A DNA stretch of 64,000 nt. It comes from Bin80 sp965261255. GTDB lineage: Bacteria > Bacteroidota > Rhodothermia > Rhodothermales > Bin80. Below, piece by piece: positions 9,081 through 19,217 of the stretch. Numbering within the stretch: position 1 is the stretch's first letter; each line of letters opens with the position of its first letter. Both the position numbers and the translations under genes were made by a program. A model generated the notes under the pieces. The model searched no databases. It was given only the letters and a program-made list of their open reading frames with translations, and had not been told where the DNA came from. The stretch spans positions 1 through 64,000 of the forward strand of contig CBDHCQ010000004.1 of the NCBI GenBank assembly GCA_965261255.1, read 5' to 3'.

Positions 9081-11708
9081 ATGACGTATTTCTTTCGTAC
9101 CACATTAGTGCTTTTGGGCTTGCTGCTGGCAGTGCCTGCCCAGGCTCAGGAGATCATTTTTATACCCGTTAAGATTGACGGGCCAGTACACGATCCGCTC
9201 CAGAACAGTTACTGGTTTGGACCATTCCCGGAAACTGCCTCCGTGGCAGATCTTGACAACGATGGCGACTACGACATTGCGTCCGGCCGGAATTGGTACG
9301 AAGCTCCGCTTTGGATCAAACATGAGAAGTATCGACCAGGTGCCGAACCCAATGGTCCAGAAACAGAGAGCAACAGCGAGTTTGCACTGGATGTAGATTT
9401 TGACGGATGGGAAGATATCGTAAGCAGTGGGTGGATGTTCATGAAGGGAGCATACTGGTATCGTAATCCCGGGAGACCACTGGCGCCCGGTGAGCAATGG
9501 GAATCGCACAAGATTCACCAGGCCTTCAATATGGAGGGCGTTGTTCATGGGGATATAGACGGTGACGGTGATGAAGACATCCTGGTTAATCACTGGGCTC
9601 TAGTCGAAGGACAGGGTATGACATGGATTGAGCATATTGATGAGGCTCCCTACTGGGTAGAGCATGTTGTTGGGACGGATGGTGAGACGCACGGCAATGC
9701 GCTCGGGGATGTCAACATGGATGGCCGCCTTGATATCGTGACTGGGCAGGGTTGGTATGAGCAGCCGGATGAGCCGCGTGGGCCATGGCCGTTCCACGCT
9801 GATTGGGATTTTAGGAGTGCACTCTCCGAAAATGCCATTTCAACCGCGCATCCGAACATCGTACATGACGTTAACGAAGATGGTCTGAATGATGTGATTC
9901 TCGGTAGCGCGCATGCATACGGACTGGCCTGGTATGAGCAGTCTGTAGATGAGTATGGCAAGCGGTCATTTATGAGGCACTGGATTGAAACTGATCATAG
10001 CGTTTTTCACACTCTGGCTATGGCAGACTTGAATGGGGATGGTAAGGATGATCTGATTGCGGGCAAGCGCCTGTTTGCGCATTATGGAGGCGATGTTGGC
10101 GTTGGTGATCCCTCTTTCGCGTTCTGGTACGATATAAAGGGCGGCGAATTCAAGCGTTACATACTCTCATACAACCATATTCCTTACTACCCAGAAGAGG
10201 GAGGTATCAGCCCGCCCCCCAACAATGTTGTCGGCGTGGGAATGAAAATCAATGCCAAGGACATGGACAAGGACGGAGATATTGATGTTGTCCTGGCAGG
10301 CAAGACGGGACTCTATGTATTCTACAATCAGGGTACGCCGCCCAAGCCCAAGTATGCGAACGAACTCCCACCCTACTACACGTATCCGACTTGGCGCCAA
10401 TGGCCCGAATACCGCACACTTTTCAACGGGAAGGATTTTTCAGGATGGAAAGTGCCGGAAGGTGACGGAGGTCACTGGACGGTCAAGGAGTACATGATTG
10501 ATTATGATGCGCTATCCGAGGCAGAGGACAAGAGCCTTTGGACGGACGCGGAGTTCGGGGATTTCCAGCTACATGTGGATTGGAGGTTCAAGGGAGCCAG
10601 TGGCATATTCGATATGCCAAACATACTTCCAGACGGTTCTTATGAGATGGACGAAGGTGGTGAAGTGGTGACCAAGCCTACTCCCAATTCGGATTCAGGG
10701 ATATTCCTGCGCGGCACGACACAGCAGGTGAACATATGGAACTGGGGCGTCGGCTCGGGCGAACTATGGGGGGTGCGCACCAATCCCGAAGCAACGCCTG
10801 AACAACGCGCAGCAGCAGTCCCGCGCGTGCGTGCAGACAATGCAATGGGCGAGTGGAATTCAATGGACATAACACTCATTGGGAACCGCATTTGGGTCAT
10901 GCTCAACGGGAAACAGGTTATTGAGAATGCTGAAATCCCTGGACTGCCCGAGCGAGGTGCGATTGCGTTGCAGCATCATGGAGGATGGGATCAGGGACGG
11001 GATGCAATGAATCCCACAAGCTCAAACATTCAGTTCCGTAACATCTGGATTCGGGAGCTTGATACGCCAATGGCTATTGAAGATCCGGCCAAGAACCCCG
11101 AAGGCTGGGAAGAACTCTTCAACGGCGAAGATCTGGGTGGCTGGCTTACCGGAGAAAACAACAAGTTTGTCGTCGAAAATGGAGAACTCACCGTGAAGCG
11201 CGAGAACCCGGATGGGGAAGAACACAACCTGGATTACCTGTGGACTTCCGAGCGTTACGGTGATTTCATACTGGAATTGGATTTCAAAGTGATCGAGGGT
11301 ACCAATAGTGGTGTTTTCTTCCGGACGAGTGATATTATGGATCCTGTGTACACTGGATTGGAGGTACAGATTGCCAATTCTTATGGACGAGCTGATTTGA
11401 GTCGTACGGGGACAGCCGGCGCAGTCTACGATTTGCAGGCACCTGCCAAGAATGCCATCAACTCTCCAGGGGAATGGAACACATACCAATTGATCTGCAG
11501 GGGGAGCCGGATTCAGGTGAGCCTGAACGGTGAGCGTGTAGTGGATATGGATATTGCACAATGGCGGACTCCTCACGCGAACCCGGATGGTTCCTGGAAC
11601 AAGTTTCCGACCGCCGGGACCGCATTTGCTCGTGAGGGACATATTGGGCTCCAGGATCATGGCCAGCCCGTGTGGTACCGCAATATTCGTGTCAAGCGAC
11701 TGGATTGA
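9081..11708 (+). CDS. Secreted FG-GAP/VCBS propeller protein with two DUF1080 (3-keto-disaccharide hydrolase-like) domains
   Basis: An 875-residue exported protein with signal peptide VLLGLLLAVPAQAQ. Residues about 45-430 are FG-GAP/VCBS propeller repeats with calcium-binding-like loops (DLDNDGDYDIASG, DIDGDGDEDILVN, DLNGDGKDDLIAG, DMDKDGDIDVVLAG). Two DUF1080 concanavalin-like domains follow, starting near residues 441 (TLFNGKDFSGWKV) and 675 (ELFNGEDLGGWLT). DUF1080 includes hydrolases of 3-keto-glycosides. The double domain plus propeller suggests a surface or periplasmic protein that binds and cleaves oxidised glycosides. The next gene begins two bases after the stop, so they form an operon. 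Which DUF1080 copy is active is not known. Confidence 0.88.
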   Translation: MTYFFRTTLVLLGLLLAVPAQAQEIIFIPVKIDGPVHDPLQNSYWFGPFPETASVADLDNDGDYDIASGRNWYEAPLWIKHEKYRPGAEPNGPETESNSEFALDVDFDGWEDIVSSGWMFMKGAYWYRNPGRPLAPGEQWESHKIHQAFNMEGVVHGDIDGDGDEDILVNHWALVEGQGMTWIEHIDEAPYWVEHVVGTDGETHGNALGDVNMDGRLDIVTGQGWYEQPDEPRGPWPFHADWDFRSALSENAISTAHPNIVHDVNEDGLNDVILGSAHAYGLAWYEQSVDEYGKRSFMRHWIETDHSVFHTLAMADLNGDGKDDLIAGKRLFAHYGGDVGVGDPSFAFWYDIKGGEFKRYILSYNHIPYYPEEGGISPPPNNVVGVGMKINAKDMDKDGDIDVVLAGKTGLYVFYNQGTPPKPKYANELPPYYTYPTWRQWPEYRTLFNGKDFSGWKVPEGDGGHWTVKEYMIDYDALSEAEDKSLWTDAEFGDFQLHVDWRFKGASGIFDMPNILPDGSYEMDEGGEVVTKPTPNSDSGIFLRGTTQQVNIWNWGVGSGELWGVRTNPEATPEQRAAAVPRVRADNAMGEWNSMDITLIGNRIWVMLNGKQVIENAEIPGLPERGAIALQHHGGWDQGRDAMNPTSSNIQFRNIWIRELDTPMAIEDPAKNPEGWEELFNGEDLGGWLTGENNKFVVENGELTVKRENPDGEEHNLDYLWTSERYGDFILELDFKVIEGTNSGVFFRTSDIMDPVYTGLEVQIANSYGRADLSRTGTAGAVYDLQAPAKNAINSPGEWNTYQLICRGSRIQVSLNGERVVDMDIAQWRTPHANPDGSWNKFPTAGTAFAREGHIGLQDHGQPVWYRNIRVKRLD

Positions 11709-11709
11709 A

Positions 11710-14553
11710 ATGCAAAAAGTGCTCGCAACGGGCCTCATAGGATTGGTCATCGTTGCTGTAACAGGATGGGATGCTGCGGCGCAGCACCGTTATGAGGTGC
11801 TCGTCTTCTCCAAGACCGAAGGATTCAGGCACAGATCTGTTGAGGCTGGCGTGGAGGCCATCAAGGCCCTTGGAGCAGAAAACAATTTTGGTGTGCACGC
11901 AACCGAGGATGCGGGCTATTTCCATGCAGATTCTTTGGAGCATTTTGAGGTCATCGTTTTTTTAAATACAACGCTTGATATCCTTGACTCAGGGCAGGAA
12001 GCGGCGATGATGGACTATATCCAGTCAGGAGGAGGATGGGTTGGTGTTCATGCTGCTGCAGATACCGAATATGACTGGGAATGGTATGGTGGACTTGTGG
12101 GCGGATATTTTGCGTCGCATCCTGCCGTTCAACCAGCGGATATTGTCTTCACAGACCGTCTTCATCCATCCACAAAGGATCTCCCGCTAGTCTGGAATCA
12201 CACGGATGAATGGTACAATTACGAACCCAATCCGAGGGCCAATGTGCATGTGCTGGCCGTGATCAGGGAGTCCTCTTACGAGGGGGGAACCATGGGCGAC
12301 GACCATCCTATCGCTTGGGCACACCACTATGATGGTGGTCGGGCCTGGTACACAGGTCTTGGGCACACGGTGGAGAGTTATGCTGAGCCATACATGCGAG
12401 CTCATTTGTTGGGCGGAATTGAATGGGCTGCGGGTTTCGCAGAGGCCGATGTGACCGCAACACTAGCGTCAGCTTATGATGAAGTGGTTCTTACCACCGA
12501 ACTGACTGATCCTATGGAGATTGATATTACCTCTGACGGGCGTGTCTTTATTATAGAATGGGCAGGTTCAATCAAGATATGGGAGCCTGCAACGGGAGCA
12601 ATGCGAGTGATTGGGTGGTTGCCGGTAGATAAGAATATCGAAGATGGACTATTGGGTCTCGCGCTGGATCCGCAGTTCGACGACAACCAGTGGGTGTACA
12701 TTTATTATTCGGTTATTCCTGATGGGCCGAAGAAAATCAACCGGTTATCAAGATTTGTCTACGACGGCCATATGCTTGATATGGATAGCGAAATCCCGAT
12801 GCTGGAAATACCTGTTCAGCGCGCTACGTGTTGTCATTCCGGTGGTTCGGTGCAGTTCGATAAGGACGGGTTGCTGTACTTATCCACGGGGGATAATTCT
12901 GGAGGCGACCGGGATTCACAGGATCCGGATCTGAGACGGATGGCAGATCAGGGGCGTACCTCTGCCAATTCAAACGATTTGCGCGGCAAAATTTTGAGGA
13001 TCAAGCCGGAACCGGATGGGACGTACAGTATCCCGGAAGGCAATCTATTTCAGGCGGACTCGCTTCATCGCGGTGAGATTTACACGATGGGGCATCGTAA
13101 TCCTTTCAGGATCTCAATTGATGACTCCACAGGTTGGGTATACTGGGGCGATGTAGGCCCGGGGCTTGTGGATGGTTGGGATGAGTTCAACCAGGCACAG
13201 GGGCCCGGTTTTTATGGCTGGCCGCTGTTTACGGGCTACAATGATCCATATCCGCATTATCATCTGGCTGAAAAGGAATATGTGGAGCCGAATGCTGCTG
13301 CCCCGCTGAACGAGTCAGAATACAATACGGGTGCACGCGAACTTCACGAGGCGCTTCCGGCCTGGATTCGGTATTACTATGGACCCAGCGAAGAGTACCC
13401 AGAGCTTGGTGCTGGAGGTTTGAATCCAATGGCGGGGCCAACATTTCATTTTGATGAGGTGACTGCGTTTGATACGGCTCTTCCCCCTTACTATAACGGG
13501 AAGGTCATGATCTACGAGTGGATGCGCAACTGGGTGAAGATTGTTACCATTGATGAAGATGGGAGCGTGTTGGAGATTGATCCTTTCCTGCCCGGCAATG
13601 ACTACATCAGACCAATGGATATTGAAGTGGGGCCGCATGGCCGGCTGTACATCATAGAGTGGGGGGACGAGTTTTGGGGCAGCAATGCCAACGCCCAGTT
13701 GGTTCGGCTGGATTATTACGGTACCTCGGGCCCGCCGGAGACGGAGGTTTCGGAGATGCCTCCTGCACTATCATTGAGTCTGGACTGGCCTCTCGATGGC
13801 GGAGTATTTGATTTTGATTCGACGTATTCTTACCGCGTTACGGTGAATGATCAGGCGCGCGCGGACGAAGTGATCGTTCGCATATACACAGGGTTTGACA
13901 CATCCCCGATACCGCTGGCAACCTACACGAGACCGGAGGGGGAATTCCTGATTACGCGCGCCTATACCCACAACCCGGATTTGCACTATGCGGACCGGTT
14001 TGCGATTGTGGAAGCGTGCCTGGACGCCTCTTGTGCGCGTGCGAAGTTACATCCACGCCTGAAAGAGGCGGAACATGCGACCAGCGTGGAGAAATCCGTT
14101 CGAAAGACGTATTCTGCTCGACCTGCGAGTAAGCACTGGGGGCGCACTGCGCTCACTGCCATGCCACTCGAGAATGGTTCCAGGCTCACATATAATCCCC
14201 TTAATCTTCAAGGGATTAACAGACTTACATTCCGCTTCAGGGCGACGGGAACGGGAACGATTTTACTCTCTGCGGAAGGTAGCGAAATAGCATTGCCGAG
14301 TATTCCGATTTCTCCTGACGCGGGTCAGGCCGTCGTGCCGCATCAGGCAGATTACACAGCCGGGGTACCGCCGGACTTTCCAGGTATGGGACTGCTCGCA
14401 GAGGATGCTTACGATAATTGGCGTGAAGTGTCAGTGGAAATCCCATCCATTTCAGAAACTATCACATTGATGCTTACCTTTGAGTCCGCAGAAGAAGATC
14501 CTGTTGCAGAACTTGACTGGATTCGATTTGAAGATGCGGGTTTCATATATTGA
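11710..14553 (+). CDS. Secreted ThuA-like / sorbosone dehydrogenase-type propeller fusion protein
   Basis: About 947 residues from the ATG at 11710. A longer frame opens at 11554 inside the previous gene, but the signal peptide (ATGLIGLVIVAVTG...AAAQ) fixes the later start. Residues about 25-240 form a ThuA-like domain (VLVFSKTEGFRHRS; GGGWVGVHAAADTEYDW). Residues about 255-680 are a glucose/sorbosone dehydrogenase-type propeller (VFIIEWAGSIKIWEP; GDNSGGDRDSQD). The rest is an Ig-like segment and a carbohydrate-binding-like beta domain. ThuA family members act on trehalose-type sugars; the propeller may bind PQQ. Periplasmic or surface oxidation of sugars is inferred. Co-transcribed with the DUF1080 gene upstream. 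Confidence 0.88.
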   Translation: MQKVLATGLIGLVIVAVTGWDAAAQHRYEVLVFSKTEGFRHRSVEAGVEAIKALGAENNFGVHATEDAGYFHADSLEHFEVIVFLNTTLDILDSGQEAAMMDYIQSGGGWVGVHAAADTEYDWEWYGGLVGGYFASHPAVQPADIVFTDRLHPSTKDLPLVWNHTDEWYNYEPNPRANVHVLAVIRESSYEGGTMGDDHPIAWAHHYDGGRAWYTGLGHTVESYAEPYMRAHLLGGIEWAAGFAEADVTATLASAYDEVVLTTELTDPMEIDITSDGRVFIIEWAGSIKIWEPATGAMRVIGWLPVDKNIEDGLLGLALDPQFDDNQWVYIYYSVIPDGPKKINRLSRFVYDGHMLDMDSEIPMLEIPVQRATCCHSGGSVQFDKDGLLYLSTGDNSGGDRDSQDPDLRRMADQGRTSANSNDLRGKILRIKPEPDGTYSIPEGNLFQADSLHRGEIYTMGHRNPFRISIDDSTGWVYWGDVGPGLVDGWDEFNQAQGPGFYGWPLFTGYNDPYPHYHLAEKEYVEPNAAAPLNESEYNTGARELHEALPAWIRYYYGPSEEYPELGAGGLNPMAGPTFHFDEVTAFDTALPPYYNGKVMIYEWMRNWVKIVTIDEDGSVLEIDPFLPGNDYIRPMDIEVGPHGRLYIIEWGDEFWGSNANAQLVRLDYYGTSGPPETEVSEMPPALSLSLDWPLDGGVFDFDSTYSYRVTVNDQARADEVIVRIYTGFDTSPIPLATYTRPEGEFLITRAYTHNPDLHYADRFAIVEACLDASCARAKLHPRLKEAEHATSVEKSVRKTYSARPASKHWGRTALTAMPLENGSRLTYNPLNLQGINRLTFRFRATGTGTILLSAEGSEIALPSIPISPDAGQAVVPHQADYTAGVPPDFPGMGLLAEDAYDNWREVSVEIPSISETITLMLTFESAEEDPVAELDWIRFEDAGFIY

Positions 14554-14576
14554 CCATCGGTTAAACCAAATTCAAA

Positions 14577-15488
14577 ATGCGTACAACTCGTCGTGATTTC
14601 CTGAAAACAAGCGCGCTGGCGGCAGCCGCACTTCCTCTGTCTACTCGGGCGTGGTCTGGATCAAAGAGAAAACTCTTTGATATTTCACTCGCTCAGTGGT
14701 CCTTGAATCGCTCGATCTTTGCCAAAAAGATTGACAACCTGGAGTTCGCTTCTGTTGCAGCCGAAAACGGAATTTTGGGCTTGGAGTATGTCAACCAGTT
14801 CTTCATGGACAAGGCGGAGGACATGGATTACCTGAATGAAATGAAGGCACGTGCAGAGGATGTCGGCGCGACGAATATTCTCATCATGTGCGATCGCGAA
14901 GGGCGCCTGGGCGACCCGGACGAAAAGTTGCGACGCGAGTCTGTAGAGCGGCATTTTAAGTGGGTAACCGCTGCCAAACATTTGGGGTGTCACTCCATTC
15001 GTGTAAACGGGTACAGTGAGGGAGACTACGACGAGCAAATGAGGCTGGTCGCCGACGGGATGCATCAGCTATGCGATTTTGGGGATGAGCATGGATTGCA
15101 TGTGATTATTGAGAATCATGGTGGGTATTCGAGTAACGGAAAATGGCTGGCGGACACGATCAGGATGACGGATCATCCACGGGCTGGTACGCTTCCAGAT
15201 TTCGGGAATTTCCGTATTGATGAGGACAACACATATGATTCGTATCGCGGAGTAGAAGAACTGATGCCTTATGCAACTGGAGTCAGTGTAAAGCCAAGTG
15301 TCTATGACGATGAGGGCAATTCCAGTCCGCTGGACTATGAGCGTATGATGCGGATTGTTCTGGCGGCGGGTTACTCTGGATACTGTGGCATAGAGCATGG
15401 ACCGGCTGACCGCGAGGTGGAAGGCATTTTGGAAGTTAAGGCTGCCTTGGAGGCTGCACGCGAAACACTCGCGGCTGAGATGGAATAG
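14577..15488 (+). CDS. Tat-exported sugar phosphate isomerase/epimerase-like TIM-barrel protein
   Basis: A 303-residue protein with a twin-arginine leader (TTRRDFLKTSALAAAALPLS) and an AP-endonuclease-2/xylose-isomerase-like TIM barrel. Visible barrel blocks include NILIMCDREGRLGD, SIRVNGYSEGDYDEQ, HVIIENHGGYSSNG, GTLPDFGNF and GYCGIEHG, supplying the Glu, Asp and His metal ligands typical of the family. Export makes a sugar, not a sugar phosphate, the likely substrate. It lies 23 bases after the ThuA fusion gene and probably ends that operon, consistent with processing of keto-sugars in the periplasm. Confidence 0.9.
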   Translation: MRTTRRDFLKTSALAAAALPLSTRAWSGSKRKLFDISLAQWSLNRSIFAKKIDNLEFASVAAENGILGLEYVNQFFMDKAEDMDYLNEMKARAEDVGATNILIMCDREGRLGDPDEKLRRESVERHFKWVTAAKHLGCHSIRVNGYSEGDYDEQMRLVADGMHQLCDFGDEHGLHVIIENHGGYSSNGKWLADTIRMTDHPRAGTLPDFGNFRIDEDNTYDSYRGVEELMPYATGVSVKPSVYDDEGNSSPLDYERMMRIVLAAGYSGYCGIEHGPADREVEGILEVKAALEAARETLAAEME

Positions 15489-15919
15489 CGTTCCGGCTCG
15501 GTAGAGTGGACAGGTAATTCCAATCCTGCTATACCTTACCAGGGGTGGAGTTCTGCAAATTGAGCAGCGAACGGGGCTCTCACGGGCTATGGAATGGGGA
15601 CCTGTGTGGCGATAATAGGGCTTCTGGCAGCGGGTAATATCCCGACCATTCAAGAGTAAGGCAGGCTATAATTGCTCAACTGCTCTTGAAGCATTCCTGG
15701 GGTCCCGTACGATATATCGTGCCGCTTCGCGAGTAACGCCTGACTGGTTATAACAAGCCTTACCGGTGCAAAGAAATATTTTAACGGCACAGAACCAGCG
15801 GGAAGGACCTCCATGATTATTTCGGATATAAATTCCTAATCCAAAACTATATAAGTCACAATCATCAGATCCTTGCCTGGCCACCACAGATCCTCCGGAC
15901 GCGTCAGTGAAAAGTCAGG
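15489..15919. other. Convergent intergenic stretch, nothing recognised
   Basis: About 430 bases between two converging operons. A 73-codon frame on the minus strand (15666-15887) has no recognisable similarity. No clear terminator hairpin with a T-run was found, although one would be expected here. Confidence 0.4.
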
Positions 15920-17251
15920 TTACTTGGCCGTCAAATTTTGTCCATCCCAGTAAACGGTCTTTTCCATCTCCAGTGAAGAGTTGATCATGTGCGCACATGC
16001 GGCGGCATGATGTCCAACCTCTGCGTTTTCCTTGGTAGCGCTGCCGTTTCGTATTGCATCCAGCCATTCCTGAATATGAGCAAGAATGGATACCTGTCCT
16101 TCGGAGTAGTAAACCTCTTCCCCTGCCACAGTTGCCTGGGGGCGACTGGAGGGCATTTCCTCAAGGCGAACGGCTGGATCGGCGATATAGGCGTCTGCCA
16201 AGTCCTTTGGCCAGCTGTCAGTGATCCAGCCATTGCTTTCGTTAACACGCTCAGGGATGAAGCGCAGTCCACCCCCAAACACGAGAGAGCCTTCCGTACC
16301 CAGAATTCGCATACCTCCACCACCGCCTCCCTGATTGTTGAAGGTACCGCTCAGACTAACCATAAAGCCATCCCGGTACTTCAGTGATGCATTAATGGTA
16401 TCGGGTACGTCGCGGGAGCGGGTCCACCGATACAATCCGCCCATAGCCATAACACTCTCAGGAATTTGCGCGCCCATGACATAATTGATGGTCGTGCAGG
16501 TGTGGACATAGAGATCCGTGGACATGCCGCCTGAATAGTCCTTGTAGCAGCGCCAGCGGAAGAATCGTTCAGGGCTGTACGGTCGCTTGGGGGCTGAGCC
16601 TAGGAACAGGTCCCAGTCAACGGTTTTCGGTGAGGCGTCCGGCGGTATCGGATATATCCATGCGCCGGAAGCGGTGTTGCGATTCGTGCTTGCGCGTACC
16701 ATGGTCACTTGCCCAAGTTTTCCCTCCCGGATCATTTGGCGTGCTTTTTGGACAAGCATATCGCCGGGTCCGGGGCTGCCCACTTGTACGGCAAGGTTAT
16801 GCTTCTTTTGCGCCTCAATAATGTCCAGCCCTTCCTCAATAGAATAAGTGAGCGGCTTTTCTATGTAAGCGTGCTTGCCCGCATTGAGCGAATCAACAGA
16901 GTGCCGATAATGCCAGTGATCAGGGCTGGAAATCACAACTGCGTCAATGTCGCTGCGGTTGATGATTTCCCGGTAGTCCGCCATGATGTCAATCTTCCGG
17001 CCTATTCGGTCCCTCATGCGATGCAGACGTCCCGTGTAAGCGTCGCATGCGGCCACGACCTCCATTTCGGGGAACTGCTTGAAGGCCTCAACCAGTTGAT
17101 GTGCCCTGGCTCCCGCACCAATCATGCCGACTGTGATGCGATCGCTTGGAGCTACAACTGCCGGACGTGTCGCGCCCATGGCAAGCCCGGCGGAGCCAAT
17201 TGCACCGGCGCGCATAAAATCACGCCGGGAAACTAAAAAACGTTGCGCCAT
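15920..17251 (-). CDS. Tat-exported Gfo/Idh/MocA family oxidoreductase
   Basis: A 443-residue protein with a Tat leader (VSRRDFMRAGAIGSAGLAMG), a Rossmann motif GMIGAGARAHQLVEAF and the EKPLTY catalytic-lysine motif near residue 133. The substrate domain includes FLGSAPKRPYSPERFFRWRC and the DLYVHTC block common in exported members of this family, some of which are glycoside oxidoreductases or hydrolases using bound NAD. It is the last gene of a minus-strand operon with DUF1080, CBM9-like and sulfatase genes. A 3-keto-sugar forming or using enzyme is a reasonable inference. Confidence 0.92.
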   Translation of the reverse strand: MAQRFLVSRRDFMRAGAIGSAGLAMGATRPAVVAPSDRITVGMIGAGARAHQLVEAFKQFPEMEVVAACDAYTGRLHRMRDRIGRKIDIMADYREIINRSDIDAVVISSPDHWHYRHSVDSLNAGKHAYIEKPLTYSIEEGLDIIEAQKKHNLAVQVGSPGPGDMLVQKARQMIREGKLGQVTMVRASTNRNTASGAWIYPIPPDASPKTVDWDLFLGSAPKRPYSPERFFRWRCYKDYSGGMSTDLYVHTCTTINYVMGAQIPESVMAMGGLYRWTRSRDVPDTINASLKYRDGFMVSLSGTFNNQGGGGGGMRILGTEGSLVFGGGLRFIPERVNESNGWITDSWPKDLADAYIADPAVRLEEMPSSRPQATVAGEEVYYSEGQVSILAHIQEWLDAIRNGSATKENAEVGHHAAACAHMINSSLEMEKTVYWDGQNLTAK

Positions 17252-17262
17252 TGCTGAGAAGG

Positions 17263-18261
17263 TTACAGGATTGGAGTTAATACGAGATTTCGGTACAGAA
17301 CACGGCCGTGATCCCCCTGAAGATAAATAGGGCCAGGTGAGGCTTCATCGGCCGTCATGGCACCACCAGTCACTCCGAGAACAGGTTCATTGTCAATGAT
17401 TGTTGTTCCGTTTAGAATCACCGTGAGGTGGCGCTGGTAGAGGGTAATGTCCATTGATTGCCATTCACCGGCAGGTTTCTCCGCGCCGGATGAGGGTTTG
17501 ATTCTGCTGTAAAGGGCCCCCATGTGATGACTGTCCAAGTCCCTTCCGTAGGTATCCGCCACCTGAATTTCATAGATGCCGCGAAGATAAACACCGCTGT
17601 TACTGCCCTTAGGTATATTGACATCCAGGGTTAGACGAAAGTCCTCAAAAGTAGCATCGGTACGGAGATTTCCGTAACTGATATGCTCACCATCCTCTGG
17701 TTGCACCGGATCGTTAACGAGCATGCCCTCCTCGGCTTTGAAGCCGTTGGTTTGCCGGTCATTGATTAGACTCCATCCGGTAAGATCTTCACCATTGAAC
17801 AGATCAATGGGATCTCCATAAGTTGCCTGCGAGAGATCAGGCGCAGGGGGCAGTTCTGGAATCCGCACTGCTTCAAACTCTATTGTGCGGGTACCCATTC
17901 CAGATCGGTCCGGAAAATACGCCGTACCTGCTAGGCGTTCGCCATCGGGCCGGAGTTTAAGAGTATTGGTAAGGGTGTGTCTCCGTGTATTTCCGTCCTC
18001 AAGCTCTCTGTTGACGTTTTGTATTCTTGTGACGGTCAGTACGTCACCGGTGACGTTCACGCCGGATACAGGGAGTACGCTGCCGCCGTACCAGAGCAGT
18101 GATGCATCTACAAATCCCTGGTCATGAGTGACTTCAAGCCAGCCAGCTCCACCAGGCAGGTATAAGGTCCATTTACCTTCGAAGGTGGAGATATTATCCT
18201 GAGCATTGGCTGAGATCGCAATAAGGGATAAGAAAATTGTGAGGGTTAGTCGCGAAAGCAT
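17263..18261 (-). CDS. Secreted DUF1080 (3-keto-disaccharide hydrolase-like) protein
   Basis: A 332-residue exported protein with signal peptide MLSRLTLTIFLSLIAISANA. The first 130 residues form a small lipocalin-like beta domain (GKWTLYLPGGAGWLEV). The C-terminal DUF1080 domain starts near residue 155 (DLFNGEDLTGWSLI) and keeps the family blocks GSNSGVYLRGIYEIQV, the ADTYGR loop and GEWQSMDITLYQRHL. DUF1080 enzymes hydrolyse 3-keto-glycosides made by Gfo/Idh-type dehydrogenases, and such a dehydrogenase is the next gene, 12 bases downstream. That pairing supports the assignment. Confidence 0.9.
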   Translation of the reverse strand: MLSRLTLTIFLSLIAISANAQDNISTFEGKWTLYLPGGAGWLEVTHDQGFVDASLLWYGGSVLPVSGVNVTGDVLTVTRIQNVNRELEDGNTRRHTLTNTLKLRPDGERLAGTAYFPDRSGMGTRTIEFEAVRIPELPPAPDLSQATYGDPIDLFNGEDLTGWSLINDRQTNGFKAEEGMLVNDPVQPEDGEHISYGNLRTDATFEDFRLTLDVNIPKGSNSGVYLRGIYEIQVADTYGRDLDSHHMGALYSRIKPSSGAEKPAGEWQSMDITLYQRHLTVILNGTTIIDNEPVLGVTGGAMTADEASPGPIYLQGDHGRVLYRNLVLTPIL

Positions 18262-18309
18262 GACTTTATTGTTGTTTAGGGTGAGATAGTTGAGAAACGG
18301 TCAAACAGT

Positions 18310-19155
18310 CTATTCAGCACGGCGCTCAATAGGCACCTGAGCGCCAGTCAGGACCATGCGTCCCCACGTAGCGTCGTCGTCACCGGTTCCGTAAATCATG
18401 AAATGTCCGCCATATGGGCCTCCATCTGGATCACAATGTACAATTTCGAGTCCATATACATCTCCAACGTGAGGAGGCGTCCAGCGAGGATCGCTGGCCC
18501 CCAGTGTGGGAGCCATCCTGACTCGTGCTTCCAGTACAAAATCGGCTTCTCCTGTACCCCAGGGGTTGAATTGGAAAGCGTACGACACGGCCTCTGACGG
18601 GATTGGCTCCTCCACGTATCGCTCCTCGGCAGTGCCATGTCGCCACCATGCTGCGTAATCCGGTCGGGTTGCGTCCGCTACAAAGCAGAATGCATTATCA
18701 CCCTGTCCAAAGTATTCTGGAGCTTCGTCCCGGGGTGCCTCGACAAAAAAACAAATACTGTCGCGCAGGTACCACGCGCGCGGCTCCTGCCCGGGAGCAT
18801 CAACATCGTTAGCGTTGTCTTTCACTTCGGCCCCAAAGTATAAGTACTCAGCATCCCATGCCACATAATAACGGGCTTGCAGGTCGTCCTCCAGGTGTGG
18901 CTCATTTCCATGGTCCGTGAGCCGGTTACGTCGGCCATCGTCATACCAGAATGTGTGGCGAAGACGGTAAATATCCCAGATTCCATCCGTGAACGCCAAG
19001 TCTTTCCACTCGGATAAACTCCCATCTATGTCTGGGGTTGTTTCCAATTGGGGGACCAGGAGTTGGACAGTCTGTGTCGGACGCGGGGCATCCTGACCGG
19101 CTGCCAGATATGCAGGTATGGTCAGTAGGAGTAGGAAAACTGTGCGTTTGATCAT
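18310..19155 (-). CDS. Secreted CBM9-like carbohydrate-binding protein
   Basis: About 281 residues from the start at 19155, chosen because it begins a classic signal peptide (MIKRTVFLLLLTIPAYLAAG). An upstream in-frame start at 19215 overlaps the sulfatase end and adds a non-signal extension. The mature protein is one CBM9/DOMON-type beta sandwich: DIDGSLSEWKDLAF, then ARYYVAWDAEYLYFGAEVKD and RDSICFFVEAP are characteristic. Such proteins bind sugars, often next to sulfatases or glycosidases. It lies between sulfatase and DUF1080 genes in the same operon. Confidence 0.8.
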   Translation of the reverse strand: MIKRTVFLLLLTIPAYLAAGQDAPRPTQTVQLLVPQLETTPDIDGSLSEWKDLAFTDGIWDIYRLRHTFWYDDGRRNRLTDHGNEPHLEDDLQARYYVAWDAEYLYFGAEVKDNANDVDAPGQEPRAWYLRDSICFFVEAPRDEAPEYFGQGDNAFCFVADATRPDYAAWWRHGTAEERYVEEPIPSEAVSYAFQFNPWGTGEADFVLEARVRMAPTLGASDPRWTPPHVGDVYGLEIVHCDPDGGPYGGHFMIYGTGDDDATWGRMVLTGAQVPIERRAE

Positions 19156-19217
19156 GATCGGGGTAAAAGCAGACAGTAGGAACAGGAAGTTAGTAGTTGC
19201 GCGCATACTGTGCAAAT

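Noticed and set aside
11554..11709. N-terminal extension of the ThuA fusion frame
   Set aside because: Lies within the upstream DUF1080 gene and precedes a clear signal peptide at 11710.
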